Assembly (NCBI RefSeq): GCF_006716745.1
Contig: NZ_VFPP01000001.1
Coordinates: 868,001-932,000, forward strand
Length of the DNA stretch: 64,000 nt
Direction of reading: 5' to 3'
Source of the DNA: Saccharothrix saharensis
Lineage (GTDB): Bacteria; Actinomycetota; Actinomycetes; Mycobacteriales; Pseudonocardiaceae
Shown here: piece after piece, positions 8,156 to 17,345 of the stretch
How positions within the stretch are numbered: position 1 is the first letter of the stretch
Layout: the number at the start of each line of letters is the position of its first letter
The notes under the pieces: model-generated
Seen by the model: only the letters and a program-made list of their open reading frames with translations
Database searches by the model: none
What the model was told of the DNA's origin: nothing
Program-made: the position numbers and the translations under genes

Positions 8156-8980
8156 GTGCCGGGAGGCAGGCTGACCGACGAGGACCGCCGTGACATCGCG
8201 TCGGGCCTGGCCCGGGGGCTGGGCTACGCCGAGATCGCGCGACGGCTGGGCCGACCGACGTCCACCATCACCCGCGAGGTCGGCCGCAACGGCGGGGCCC
8301 GCGACTACCGGGCCGACCGCGCCCACCAGGCGACCCGCAGACGTGCCCGGCGGCGCAGGTCCGCCACGCACCCCGAACCGCCGGTCGTCGTCGGCGCGGA
8401 GGGCCGTGACCCGCGCGCGGTGCTCGCGTTCGCGGAGGAGTTCGCCGCGGCGATGGTCGGGATGGGGTTGCCGCGGATGGCCGCACGGGTGCTGGCGAGC
8501 CTCGTCACGACCGACAGCGGCGCGCTCACCGCGGCCGAGCTGGCCGGCCGGTTGCGGGTGAGCCCGGCGTCGGTGTCCAAGGCGGTCGGCTACCTCGAAG
8601 GGCTGGAACTGCTGCGCCGCGAACGCGGTACCCGACGGCGGGAGACGTACTCCATCGACGACGACATGTGGCTGCGGACGTGGCTGACCAGCGCGCGGAC
8701 CAACGCGCTGCTCGCCGACACGGCCCAGCGCGGCGTCGACGTGCTCGACCCGGCCACGCCCGCCGGCGCCAGACTGGACCACATGCGCCGGTTCTTCGCT
8801 CGGCTCAGCGACGACATGTCCGGCGGGCCGACCTCGGTCGGCGGCGACGTCGTCACCGTGCTGGCCGCGCTCGTCCGCGCCGTCACCCCCGAGGCCGCCG
8901 ACCAGCTCGCCGCCGAGCTGGGCTGGCCGCCGGACCGCGTCGCCCACGCGCTGCACGACGCCGCGCAGGTCACGCGCTGA
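8156..8980 (+). CDS. Helix-turn-helix transcriptional regulator (MarR/GbsR-like, two HTH parts)
   Basis: A 274-residue regulator. The N-terminal 55 residues contain an HTH like those of IS30-type and resolvase-like proteins (YAEIARRLGRPTSTITREV). A basic hinge RRRARRRR follows, then a winged-helix MarR/GbsR-like domain at about 100-165 (LAGRLRVSPASVSKAVGYL) and a helical C-terminal part. The GTG start is preceded by GGGAGGG at 8-nt spacing. It is divergent from the ABC export genes, the usual layout for a local repressor. The N-terminal HTH does not mean it is a transposase: no DDE domain is present. Confidence 0.8.
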   Translation: MPGGRLTDEDRRDIASGLARGLGYAEIARRLGRPTSTITREVGRNGGARDYRADRAHQATRRRARRRRSATHPEPPVVVGAEGRDPRAVLAFAEEFAAAMVGMGLPRMAARVLASLVTTDSGALTAAELAGRLRVSPASVSKAVGYLEGLELLRRERGTRRRETYSIDDDMWLRTWLTSARTNALLADTAQRGVDVLDPATPAGARLDHMRRFFARLSDDMSGGPTSVGGDVVTVLAALVRAVTPEAADQLAAELGWPPDRVAHALHDAAQVTR

Positions 8981-9003
8981 TCTTGGTCGTTTACCATGGC
9001 GGC

Positions 9004-9633
9004 ATGGCCCTGATCCACCAAGCCACGCTGACCCCGACCAAGGCCGAGCTGCTGGCCGGCTGGCTGCCCGGCCGCGGCTGGCACACCGGCCCGACCGGCG
9101 AGGTGCGGCGGGTGGCGGGCTACCGCTTCGACGACCCGGCCGGCGCGGTCGGGATCGAGACGATGCTGGTCCAGGTCGGCGACGGGCCGGTGCACCAGGT
9201 GCCGCTGACCTACCGCGACGCGCCGCTGGACGGGGCCGAGCAGTGGCTGATCGGCACCTCCGAGCACTCGACGCTGGGCAAGCGCTGGGTGTACGACGCG
9301 GTCGGCGACCCGGTGTACGCGGCGGTGCTCGCCGAGGCGATCCTCACCGGGCAGGGGCAGGTCGAGGAGTTCTGGCAGGTCGACGGCCGGCTCCAGCGGC
9401 GGGAGCTCACCATGGGCATCGCGGTGACCGGGGACGGTGGCGCGGAGGTCGCCGCCGCGAGTGCGGTCGAGCGCGTGACCGAGGGCGAGCGGACGCTGAT
9501 CGTCACGCAGACCGCCGAGTTGACCGTGCTGCGTCGGCTCGACCCGGGCGCCGAGCTCACCGGCGCCGTCCTGACCGGCACGTGGGCCGGTCAGGAGACA
9601 CCGGTGCCGCTGGCGTCCGCCTCGCCGCGCTGA
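9004..9633 (+). CDS. Maltokinase N-terminal-cap-like protein (orphan cap domain)
   Basis: A 209-residue protein resembling the N-terminal cap of mycobacterial maltokinases and CG0192-related proteins: it opens with ALIHQATLTPTK and has a GxxSxxSTLGKRWVYDAVGDPV-like stretch near residues 90-108. The kinase lobe that the cap normally precedes is absent here, both in this gene and next to it. A TACCAT box (8992-8997) ends 6 nt before the ATG, consistent with a leaderless message. Function is unknown; a sugar- or phosphate-related regulatory role is possible. Its 3' end is 3 bp from the convergent amine oxidase gene. Confidence 0.65.
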   Translation: MALIHQATLTPTKAELLAGWLPGRGWHTGPTGEVRRVAGYRFDDPAGAVGIETMLVQVGDGPVHQVPLTYRDAPLDGAEQWLIGTSEHSTLGKRWVYDAVGDPVYAAVLAEAILTGQGQVEEFWQVDGRLQRRELTMGIAVTGDGGAEVAAASAVERVTEGERTLIVTQTAELTVLRRLDPGAELTGAVLTGTWAGQETPVPLASASPR

Positions 9634-9636
9634 CGC

Positions 9637-11079
9637 TCAGTCCTTCCAGGGCATCTCGTCGCGCAGCCCCTCGTGGATCGCGTAGGCGTTCTTCACCGCC
9701 GCCTTGAGCGCACCTTCCACCCACCGCCGGTGCCGCCGGTCGCAGGCGTCGTTGGCGAACCACACCCGGTTCACCGGTCGGATCACGTCCTCGTAGAACG
9801 TCTCGCTCATCTCGAACGCCCGGAACAGCGGGCCGATGCCGCACGCGAACCAGTCCAGCGCCCAGTCCTTGTAGACGCCGAACTCGAACGTGTCACGCGC
9901 CTCGGGGTGGATCTTGACCAGGTCCTCCAGCGCCTGCATCACGCTCTCCTCGCCGGCCAGCGGGGTGTACGGCATGCTGTCCTGCTCCCAGCAGTACGAC
10001 GCGATCATCACGCCCTTGCCGAACCGGGTGTCCTGGCCCGCGGGCGGGTAGACGATGTTGCGGATCGCCAGGTCGGTCACGGTGAGGCCGTGCGTGATGC
10101 CGTACGCGCTCTCCCACCACCGCTCGCTGAACTGCATGAAGAGCTTGTGCGCCCGGCCGTAGTAGGTGTTGCGGATGGCGTACCACTTGTCCGGGTCCAG
10201 CCCTTGGATCTCCATGTGCCGCAGGCTCGCGAACGGCACGGTCACGATCACCTCGTCGGCCGCGACCGTCTGCGTGCGGCGGCCGGCGCGGTAGTGCACG
10301 CGCACTCCGGAATCGTCCTGGTCGATGCCGTGCACGAGCGCGCCGAACCGGATGTCGTCCATCAGGGTCGGCTCGAACGCCCGGGGCAGCGAGTCCGCGC
10401 CGTCCACGATGTAGACGAGGTGGCCGAACACGTCCTCGTAGAAGTGGGAGAACCACTCGACCAGCGAGAAGTGGTAGCGGCCTTCCAGGTTGAACAACGG
10501 CCCGAGCATGGACAGCGCGCCGTCGCTCAGGCCGCGTTCCTTGAGGTAGCCGAGCAGCGTGTACCGGTCGTAGTCGGTGAGCAGCCGGTGCCAGGCCTTC
10601 GCCTCGTCCTCCTGCTCCATGATGTCGATCAACGGCTGCACGGTGTGCCGCAGCAGGTCGTGCGGCGCCTTGTCCGCCTCACCGGACAGCAGGTCGAACG
10701 AGAACTGGTCGGCGGTGAAGTCGCGGCGCCGCACGCCCTTTCCCTGCAAGTACACGAAAGTGTCCTCGTCGTACATGGGAAAGGGTTTGGTGGGGAGCTT
10801 GAACTTCTCCTCGATCAGCCACGAGACCAGCGGGTGCTGCTGCGGGAACCGCATCGCGCCGAACTCGCCGTACATGTCGCCCGCGAAATCGCGGTGGGTC
10901 AGGATGCGCCCGCCCAGCCGGTTCTGGCCCTCGAGGATCGTCACCTCGTGGCCCGCTTCCTTCAGCAGCATCGCCGAGGTCAGCCCGGCCATCCCGGCAC
11001 CGACCACGACGACCCGCCGGCGCGGCGCGGAACTGTCCGGCAAACCTTGTTTGAGCAGTTCGAGCGCGTCCAACGTCAT
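9637..11079 (-). CDS. Flavin-dependent amine oxidase
   Basis: A 480-residue FAD amine oxidase of the monoamine/L-amino-acid oxidase family. The dinucleotide-binding motif VVVVGAGMAGL lies near residue 25, followed by the GG-R motif RLGGRILTHR. The C-terminal FAD contact region includes FANDACDRRHRRWVEGAL. No secretion signal is seen, so it is cytosolic. It oxidises an amine or amino acid to the imine with release of H2O2; the substrate cannot be read from sequence. The ATG at 11079 has GAGGTGG 6 nt upstream, better than a GTG 15 nt further up. It is monocistronic by position. Confidence 0.85.
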   Translation of the reverse strand: MTLDALELLKQGLPDSSAPRRRVVVVGAGMAGLTSAMLLKEAGHEVTILEGQNRLGGRILTHRDFAGDMYGEFGAMRFPQQHPLVSWLIEEKFKLPTKPFPMYDEDTFVYLQGKGVRRRDFTADQFSFDLLSGEADKAPHDLLRHTVQPLIDIMEQEDEAKAWHRLLTDYDRYTLLGYLKERGLSDGALSMLGPLFNLEGRYHFSLVEWFSHFYEDVFGHLVYIVDGADSLPRAFEPTLMDDIRFGALVHGIDQDDSGVRVHYRAGRRTQTVAADEVIVTVPFASLRHMEIQGLDPDKWYAIRNTYYGRAHKLFMQFSERWWESAYGITHGLTVTDLAIRNIVYPPAGQDTRFGKGVMIASYCWEQDSMPYTPLAGEESVMQALEDLVKIHPEARDTFEFGVYKDWALDWFACGIGPLFRAFEMSETFYEDVIRPVNRVWFANDACDRRHRRWVEGALKAAVKNAYAIHEGLRDEMPWKD

Positions 11080-11327
11080 CGGAGACCACCTCACACCGGA
11101 TCGAATGCCGCGGACGTGCCGCGGACTGCTTGACAGCGGAGGTGGCCACCCTCGGTAGACCGAACCGTACTAGGCCGGAAACCGGGGGCCAACGCCCTGA
11201 TGGGGTGAGGCGGATTGTCGCCGAATGCGCCGGAACGGGTGGGAACGGGTCGGGAAAACGCAGAACGGCGGTTTCCCGCGAGGGTGACGCAGGGCCGAAC
11301 GGGGCGGCCCGTCCACCCGTCGGGTGG

Positions 11328-11840
11328 CTACTCCGGCGAAGTGCGGACCCGTTGGGCCAACACCTGCCCCGGCCACGAGCCGACGGTGAACGGCTCGGTC
11401 GGCTCGAACGCGTTGCGCCGGTAGCAGTCGACCAGCGCGCCGCCCGAACCGGCGTAGCAGTCGACCCGGAGCGGCTCGACGCCCGCCCGGCGGGTCTCGT
11501 CGCGGGCGTGCGCCGGGAGAGCGCTGCCGACGCCCAGCCCCGCGTGCGACCGCGCCGTGACGAGCAGCGTCACGTACGCCTCCGGCTCGGCGGCCGGTTC
11601 GACGTACCGGGGCGGTCGGTGCGCGAGTGTCATGCACCCGCCGGCACGCCGTCGACCTCGGCGATCCACGCCGTGCCCACGCGGATCTTCTCCGCGATGC
11701 CCTCGACCCGACCGGGCTGGTCGGAGAACGGCTCACTCCCCCACTGCCCGTGCGACCGGAGGCGTCCAGCCACGCCACCGCGCCTCCGGCATGGCCACGA
11801 TCGCGGTCAGGTCGGCCGGGTCCCCCCGACGGATCTCCAC
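11328..11840 (-). pseudogene. GNAT acetyltransferase remnant with two frameshifts
   Basis: The minus strand encodes an acetyltransferase in three pieces. It starts with a GTG at 11840 (VEIRRGDPADLTAIV) that stops at 11733, shifts frame to read SEPFSDQPGRVEGIAEKIRV and WIAEVDGVPAG, then shifts back to read CMTLAHRPP through the acetyl-CoA loop (HAGLGVGSALPAHARDE) and YRRNAFEPTEPF, ending at 11328. First and last pieces are in the same frame, so the two shifts compensate. No clear ribosome site is seen. Either the gene is decaying or the sequence carries two indel errors. Confidence 0.7.
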
Positions 11841-12370
11841 GCCCGCGCGGTAACCCGGCCGCCACGGACGCCGGACGGGGCGGCCCCCGGTCCGGCCGGG
11901 CTCAGCGGCCCTGCGACGCCGAACCGGTCGTGTCACTGGACGACCCAGGACGACCGGTCGCCCCGGTCGGCATCGGCGGCGTGGTCCACGGGTTCGCGCG
12001 CGTCCTGCTGGAGGCCGAGCACCGGTTCGGCGACGTCCGCGACGTCGACGGCTTCGCCGTGCTCACATCGGCGCCGGCGTCGGCCTGGTCGTCCACGACC
12101 GCCTCGTCGGCGGCCCCGACTCCGGGCCCGCGGCGCAGCCGCCGCGGCGAACCAGCCGCGGTGCCGACCGTCCTGGCCCTGCGCGCCGGCTGACCGCCCC
12201 ACCGCCTCCGGCCACACCGTGCCCAACCCGGGAGATCGGGATTCACCGGCGGTGGAATACGCAGTGGTGGAATCTCCTCTTCCTTTACGTCGCCGTCATC
12301 CACGAGATCGAACATTCGATTCCGCACGGCCGTTCCAGGACAGTGGTGAGCGGTCGAAAGGCCGCCGGCA
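11841..12370. other. Gene-free stretch downstream of the LAL regulator
   Basis: No convincing gene is seen. A minus-strand frame from an ATG at 12315 begins with a plausible acidic, Pro-rich peptide (FDLVDDGDVKEEEIPPL) but has no ribosome site and degrades into Arg-rich shadow sequence. A plus-strand frame near 11980-12065 (VHGFARVLLEAEHRFGDV) looks like a coding fragment broken by a frame change. Together with the GNAT remnant this suggests decayed DNA. Confidence 0.5.
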
Positions 12371-15040
12371 CTAGTGTGACGTCACCGCACCGTTCGGGAT
12401 CGCGCCTTCGCGAGCGAGGAAAGCGCGCGTCAGCTCCACCCTGTTCCCCACCCCCAATTTGGTGAAGGTGTGCCGCAGGTGGCTGTCGACGGTGTGCCGG
12501 GACACCGAGAGTCGTTGGGCCACTTCCCGGTTCGTCAGGCCTTGAGCGACGAACCGGACGACCCTCAGCTCGGACGGCGTGAGGCTGTCCCACGCCGTGG
12601 TGTCGGCTGTCCCGCCGGCGGGTGGGCCGGCCAAGCCGCGCCTCAGCGCCGCCACCCGTTCCCGGTCGCGCGCCGAGGCGGCGTGGCGGTGCAGCTCCTC
12701 CGCCTCGGCCAGCAGTCGCGCGGCCGGTTCGTGCCTGCCGTCGTCCCGTTCCGCGAGCGCCAAGTCCTCCAGCGCCGCCGCCAGCACCAGCGGCCTCGGG
12801 GTGTCCCGGAGGAGGTGGACCGCCTGCCGCAACGCCGCCGTGTCGCCCCGGTGCAGGGCGTCGACGTGCGCGGCGACCCCGTTCAGCGACCGCGACCGGG
12901 GATTGCGCGCCGCCACGGCCTTGACCGCGGTCACGACCGACCACGCCTCCTCCGGCCGGCGCGCCCGCCTCGCCAGGTCCAGCAGCCGCATCGCCACCAG
13001 CGGCTCCTGCACGAGCGGCAACGGCCAGGCGACCAGGGACGGGTACATCGCCTCCACCGCCTCGAACCCGTCCACCGCCCGGTCGAGCGCGGCCCAGTAC
13101 TCGGCCCGTGCGAAGGCCAGTTCGTACCCGTGCTCACCCTGTCGGGCGGCCACCCGGTCGGCCTCGTGCAGGAGGTCGGCCGCGGTCTCCGGCGCGTCGC
13201 AGCGCAGCGCCAACCTCGCGAGCAGGGCCAGCAGCGGCATGACCGCCTGGGGCGCCCTCCGGTCGGCGGAGGTCGCCAGCCCGGCCTCCGCCGTCGACCG
13301 CGCGTCGTCCAGCCGACCGGCCGCCAAGTGCAGCTCGGCCAGCACCAGGTGGTACTGCGGGTGCGACCACGCGCCGCCGATCGCGCTCGCGACCCGCCGT
13401 CCCTGCTCGGCCACGGCCCGGGCCTCGTCGAACAGGTCCAGCGCGGTCGCGGTCCGGCAGAACTGCAGCCGCGGGTGGTGCGCCAGGCTCTCCCGTCCGA
13501 TCCGCTCGGCGAGCTGCACGGCCTCGCGGGCCAGGACCAGGGACAGGTCGAGCCTGCCGCGGCCGCGAGCCACGTCGGCCAGCGCCGCACGCGTGCACAG
13601 CTGCGCGGCCCTGGTCATCCGCTCGCCCGTGCCGTCCGCGGTGGGCGCGAGCTGCTCGCCGGCGGCGAACTCGTACAGGCGCACCAGGTTCTGCGCCTTG
13701 GTGGCGAGCAGTTCCGCCGACACGTCGTTCGACGGCTGCGGTCGCGACGCCTCGACCGGGGCACGTGCGGCCGGCACACGACCTGAGCCGGGCACGGCGC
13801 CCCGCACCGGTTCGGCGGGGCGGCCCGGTGCGAACGCGCGGTCGCGCGGGACCGGGTCGTGGTCGGCCGTCTCCTCCACCGCCTGGCGCAGCAGCACGCC
13901 CAGGGCCTCGGCCTCGGCCTGACCACTGCGGATCAGGTGCTCGATCGACTCCACCGGCGACACGCCTTCGCTGCGTCCCAGCCCCGCCGCCTCGCGGTGC
14001 AGGGCCGCGCGCAACGCCGCCGGCAACCCCTCGTAGAGAGCCTCCCGGACGAGTTCGTGCCGGAACGCCAGCCGGGCGCCGTCGCCGGCCAGCACCGAGG
14101 CGTCGATGACCTCCTTGACCACCGGCAGCGACCCCGGTATCCCGCAACCGCTGAGCTTGGCGACCTCGTGCAGGGTGAACGGGCGGTTGAGCACCGAGGC
14201 GACGGTGAGGATCCGCCGGGCCCGCTCCGACAGCGGTTCCAGGTACCGCTCGACGGCGTCCACGAAGTCGCCCGGCAGGGCGAACTCCACCATGAACGCC
14301 CGACCGCCCTCGACCCGGACGACCTCGGCCTTCAGCGCCGCGGTGAGCAGCTTCTCCAGCAGGTACGGGCTCCCGCCGCAGCGCTCGGCCATCATCAGCA
14401 CGGCCTCGTCGGGCTCGGCCCGCAGCAGCTGGGCGCACATCCGCCTGACCACGGCCCTCGACAGCGGCGGCAGGACGAGCAGTTCGGCGCCCTCGCGCAC
14501 GATCAGGTCGAGCATCGCCTTGGCGGGCACCGCACCGCCCACCGGGCACCGGGTCAGCACCCACAGCACCGGCCGCGACCGGGTGTCCCGGATGACGGCG
14601 CGCAGCACGTGCGCGGTCACCTCGTCGACCCAGTGGGCGTCGTCCACCGCGACCAGCGCTGGCCGCCCGCCCGCCCAGTCGGCGATCCGCGCGACGACTT
14701 CCTCCACGAGGTCGTGCGGCTCTCTGTCCCGCCGGACCCGGAACAGCGGCCCGACCCCGGTTGCCCCCGCGGTGCGGAACATGCCGCACAGCGCGGCGAG
14801 CGGCAGCGAGGAGTCCAGTTCGGTGGCACGCCCCCGCTGCACCCGGACGCCCTGCCGCTGTGCCTGATCGGCCACGTGCTCGAGGAACTTGGTCTTGCCG
14901 ATCCCGGCGGAGCCCTCCACCACCACGCAGCCGCCCCTGCCGGTCCCCAGTTCGGCCAGTGCCCGCCGCAGCCGGTCCGTCGATTCCTCACGGCCCAATA
15001 GAGACAGGTCCGCGGCCTTCACCGTTTCGACACACAGCAT
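12371..15040 (-). CDS. LAL-type (LuxR-family, AAA ATPase) transcriptional regulator
   Basis: An 889-residue large ATP-binding LuxR regulator. Walker A GSAGIGKT is at 43-50, followed by a STAND/AAA-type NTPase domain, a long helical TPR-like middle, and a C-terminal LuxR helix-turn-helix (about 825-889) reading LTPSELRVVRFVAQGL and TNREVAQRLSVSRHTVDSHL. Such regulators are typical cluster-situated activators in actinomycetes. The ATG follows a run of G residues. It is divergent from the SCP2 / acyl-CoA dehydrogenase operon across a 630-bp region with repeats and a strong hairpin, so it is the likely activator of that operon. Confidence 0.9.
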   Translation of the reverse strand: MLCVETVKAADLSLLGREESTDRLRRALAELGTGRGGCVVVEGSAGIGKTKFLEHVADQAQRQGVRVQRGRATELDSSLPLAALCGMFRTAGATGVGPLFRVRRDREPHDLVEEVVARIADWAGGRPALVAVDDAHWVDEVTAHVLRAVIRDTRSRPVLWVLTRCPVGGAVPAKAMLDLIVREGAELLVLPPLSRAVVRRMCAQLLRAEPDEAVLMMAERCGGSPYLLEKLLTAALKAEVVRVEGGRAFMVEFALPGDFVDAVERYLEPLSERARRILTVASVLNRPFTLHEVAKLSGCGIPGSLPVVKEVIDASVLAGDGARLAFRHELVREALYEGLPAALRAALHREAAGLGRSEGVSPVESIEHLIRSGQAEAEALGVLLRQAVEETADHDPVPRDRAFAPGRPAEPVRGAVPGSGRVPAARAPVEASRPQPSNDVSAELLATKAQNLVRLYEFAAGEQLAPTADGTGERMTRAAQLCTRAALADVARGRGRLDLSLVLAREAVQLAERIGRESLAHHPRLQFCRTATALDLFDEARAVAEQGRRVASAIGGAWSHPQYHLVLAELHLAAGRLDDARSTAEAGLATSADRRAPQAVMPLLALLARLALRCDAPETAADLLHEADRVAARQGEHGYELAFARAEYWAALDRAVDGFEAVEAMYPSLVAWPLPLVQEPLVAMRLLDLARRARRPEEAWSVVTAVKAVAARNPRSRSLNGVAAHVDALHRGDTAALRQAVHLLRDTPRPLVLAAALEDLALAERDDGRHEPAARLLAEAEELHRHAASARDRERVAALRRGLAGPPAGGTADTTAWDSLTPSELRVVRFVAQGLTNREVAQRLSVSRHTVDSHLRHTFTKLGVGNRVELTRAFLAREGAIPNGAVTSH

Positions 15041-15164
15041 GAACCCCCCAGGTGTAGCGGAGTCGCACTATTCCCACCCGGAAGGAATGCATTCCGAGAT
15101 CGAAAATCACGGCACGACGGTCGCCTGATCAGTGCACGCACCGCCCCCTGAGCGACCACTCACC

Positions 15165-15194
15165 ACTCTATCCGAGAATCGTTGCCAGGGACAA
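15165..15194 (-). promoter_or_regulatory. Promoter for the LAL regulator gene
   Basis: On the minus strand TTGTCC (plus coordinates 15189-15194) and TAGAGT (15165-15170) are 18 bp apart. This predicts a start about 120 nt upstream of the ATG at 15040. Confidence 0.45.
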
Positions 15195-15332
15195 TGTAAA
15201 ACCCGACCGAACCTGCCGCATATTCGGTCTTGCGTGCCCGGTCCGTTCGTGGAAAGGGCCGAACCGATCGGTTGAAACGGCGCGGAGTCACCGCTATCGG
15301 TCGTCTACCGCCGCGTCCACACCTCACGCATT

Positions 15333-15374
15333 CACGTGATGTCCCCACCTCCGGGTGCCGTGAAGCACGTGATG
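15333..15374. promoter_or_regulatory. Direct repeat CACGTGATG, candidate regulator sites
   Basis: CACGTGATG occurs at 15333-15341 and 15366-15374, 33 bp apart (about three helical turns). A third variant, CTCGTGATG, lies at 15492-15500. They sit between the divergent LAL gene and the SCP2 operon, so they could bind the LAL regulator. Pattern-based inference only. Confidence 0.4.
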
Positions 15375-15471
15375 AGCCGCCGTTCGACACCACTCGCGGA
15401 CCGGTCGGGCCGACCGGGTGCCGGCGCGGAACCGCTGCTCCCGGGGTGCCGAGCCGACGTCCGGGGTGAAA

Positions 15472-15509
15472 CGCCGCCCGCATCACCGATTCTCGTGATG
15501 CGGGCGGCG
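15472..15509. other. Strong 15-bp stem hairpin upstream of the SCP2 operon
   Basis: CGCCGCCCGCATCAC (15472-15486) and its exact reverse complement (15495-15509) flank an 8-nt loop, CGATTCTC. The 15-bp G+C-rich stem lies 160 bp before the SCP2 gene and inside no gene. It could be a terminator for a short leader transcript, an attenuator, or, as DNA, an extended dyad operator. There is no U-tract. Confidence 0.6.
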
Positions 15510-15670
15510 CACGCGGTCGGCGATGCTTCACCGGGGGCAGCCGGGCCGCCCGGCCGCCCGGTCGAGCACGCGCCACGCCGCGCGGATACGGCTTCGACGC
15601 CCACGAACCCGTCGCGACGTCCGCTCGACCGAGCACCGACCACGTGCCAACCACCAATTGGGGGACGACC

Positions 15671-16090
15671 ATGTCTGTTTTCCCGAGCTCCGAAGCCGCG
15701 ACCGAGGTGTTCGGGTCGTTGTTCGCCGCGGCGCGGCAGGACGACCGGTTCACCCGCGGCCTGCGCGAGGCGGGCATCACCATGCTGTTCGAGCACCGCG
15801 ATCCCGGTTGCCGGGCCTTCGTGAGCGCTGACGAGCTGCTCACCGGGGACGAAGCGCCCGGTCACGCGACGCTGGTGGTCAAGTCGTCCTGCGACGACGC
15901 CCACGCGCTCTGGCTCGGGCTGACCACCTTCCCCGCCCTGGTCACCACGGGTCGGATGAAGATCCTCGGCAAGGTGTCGAAGGTCCTGGAGGTCATGCCC
16001 GCGCTCGTGCCGGTGTTCGAGCACTACCCGGCCGTCGCCCGCGACGCCGGCCTCACCGGCGAGCCCGCCCGTGCCGCCGGCAGCCACTGA
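15671..16090 (+). CDS. SCP2 sterol-carrier-like protein
   Basis: A 139-residue SCP2-domain protein. The C-terminal signature TGRMKILGKVSKVLEVMPALVP matches the hydrophobic-tunnel end of SCP2 domains (read in two parts: TGRMKILGKV and SKVLEVMPALVP). Members bind fatty-acyl chains, acyl-CoA or other lipids. The ATG at 15671 is preceded by GGGG. It is the first gene of a tight four-gene operon with an acyl-CoA dehydrogenase, a putative acyltransferase and an E1-like enzyme. It probably holds or delivers the acyl intermediate to the dehydrogenase, an inference from neighbours. Confidence 0.8.
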   Translation: MSVFPSSEAATEVFGSLFAAARQDDRFTRGLREAGITMLFEHRDPGCRAFVSADELLTGDEAPGHATLVVKSSCDDAHALWLGLTTFPALVTTGRMKILGKVSKVLEVMPALVPVFEHYPAVARDAGLTGEPARAAGSH

Positions 16091-16115
16091 GCAAGCCACC
16101 ACTGGGGAGGAAAGC

Positions 16116-17345
16116 ATGAGCACCACGACGGCCCACGCCCGCACACCGGACTTCGAGCTGAACTTCGACCGCCTGCCCCACGAGATCAGCGCGTTCCAGA
16201 GCACCGTCCGCGCCTTCGCCCAGGACGTGGTGCTGCCGCGCGCGCGGCAGCTCGACCAGGCCGCCGCCGACGACTTCGACTGGGACCTGGTCCGCGAGGG
16301 GTACTCGCTGGGGCTGGCCAGGGTGGCGATCCCCCAGCAGTTCGGCGGGCTGGGCCTGGGGATGCTCGGCATCTCCGTGGCCATGGAGGAGCTGGCCGCG
16401 GCGGACCCCGGTGTCGCCCTGGTCTTCGGCGCCACGATGCTCGGTCAGACGCCGATCCTGTACTCCGGCGACCCGCACCTGCAATCCCGGTACTTGCCGC
16501 GGTTCGCGGGTGACGAGCCGGTGCTGGCGTGCAACGCGGTCACCGAGGAGGAGGCCGGCTGCGACCTGATCATCCCGGCCAACGCGGTGCACGCGCGCGA
16601 CGTGATGACGGCGCGGCGCGAGGGCGACCACTACGTGCTCAACGGTCGCAAGAAGTTCATCACCAACGCCAGGTTCGCCGCCTTCGCCTCGGTGTTCGCC
16701 AACCTGGAGGGCCACCCCGGCGCGACCGGGCTGACATCGTTCATCGTGGACCTGGACCAGCCGGGGGTGGAACGCGGCCCGGTGGCGGACAAGATGGGCT
16801 ACCGGGCGTGCTTGGGCAGCGAGCTGACGTTCACCGACGTCGTCGTACCGGTGGAGAACGTGGTGGGCGGCGAGCTGGGCGGCATGGCGATCAACATGGC
16901 GCAGAGCAACATGGCCCGCGCCTCGGTCGCGGGCATCTCCACCGGCGTGGCCCGCGGCGCGTTCGAGAAGGCGCGCGCCTGGTGCGGCGAGCGCGTCCAG
17001 GGCGGCAAACCGCTGCGGGAGCACCAGTTCACGGCGGCCAAGCTCGCCGAGATGGCCGCGAAGATCGACGCCGCCCGACTGCTGTACATGTACGCGGCCA
17101 ACAAGGTCGACAACGAGCTGCCCGCGCCCGAGTACGAGCCCGCCGCGGCCAAGTTCTTCGCCGACCGGGTCGCCATCGAGGTGGCCGACGCCGCCGTGAG
17201 CCTCGTCGGCGCCCGCGGCTACCTGCGTGACCACGGCGTGGAGAAGATGTTGCGCGACGCCTACGGTGCCCGGATCTACGAGGGCACGCCGGAGGTGCTG
17301 GCGCTGGCGATCACCGACTGCCTCTACCGCGCGGATGAGCTGTGA
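16116..17345 (+). CDS. Acyl-CoA (or acyl-ACP) dehydrogenase
   Basis: A 409-residue flavoenzyme of the acyl-CoA dehydrogenase family with the helical N-terminal domain, central beta domain (ACNAVTEEEAGCD region near residue 145) and C-terminal helical domain. The catalytic base lies in YEGTPEVLALAITD, where the Glu of the YEGT motif matches short- and medium-chain family members. It would introduce an alpha,beta double bond into an acyl thioester. The ATG follows GGGGAGGA. In this operon it most likely acts on a carrier-bound or CoA-bound acyl chain made by the KAS/ACP genes at 23-26 kb. Confidence 0.88.
   Translation: MSTTTAHARTPDFELNFDRLPHEISAFQSTVRAFAQDVVLPRARQLDQAAADDFDWDLVREGYSLGLARVAIPQQFGGLGLGMLGISVAMEELAAADPGVALVFGATMLGQTPILYSGDPHLQSRYLPRFAGDEPVLACNAVTEEEAGCDLIIPANAVHARDVMTARREGDHYVLNGRKKFITNARFAAFASVFANLEGHPGATGLTSFIVDLDQPGVERGPVADKMGYRACLGSELTFTDVVVPVENVVGGELGGMAINMAQSNMARASVAGISTGVARGAFEKARAWCGERVQGGKPLREHQFTAAKLAEMAAKIDAARLLYMYAANKVDNELPAPEYEPAAAKFFADRVAIEVADAAVSLVGARGYLRDHGVEKMLRDAYGARIYEGTPEVLALAITDCLYRADEL

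Noticed and set aside
8156-8330. IS30-like transposase from the N-terminal HTH of the 8156 gene
   Set aside because: The remainder is a MarR/GbsR-like winged helix; no DDE residues and no terminal inverted repeats are seen.
11902-12327. Minus-strand frame beginning with an acidic, Pro-rich peptide that might be a RiPP precursor or short protein
   Set aside because: No ribosome site, no processing genes for peptides nearby, and the frame turns into Arg/Gly-rich shadow sequence after about 40 codons.
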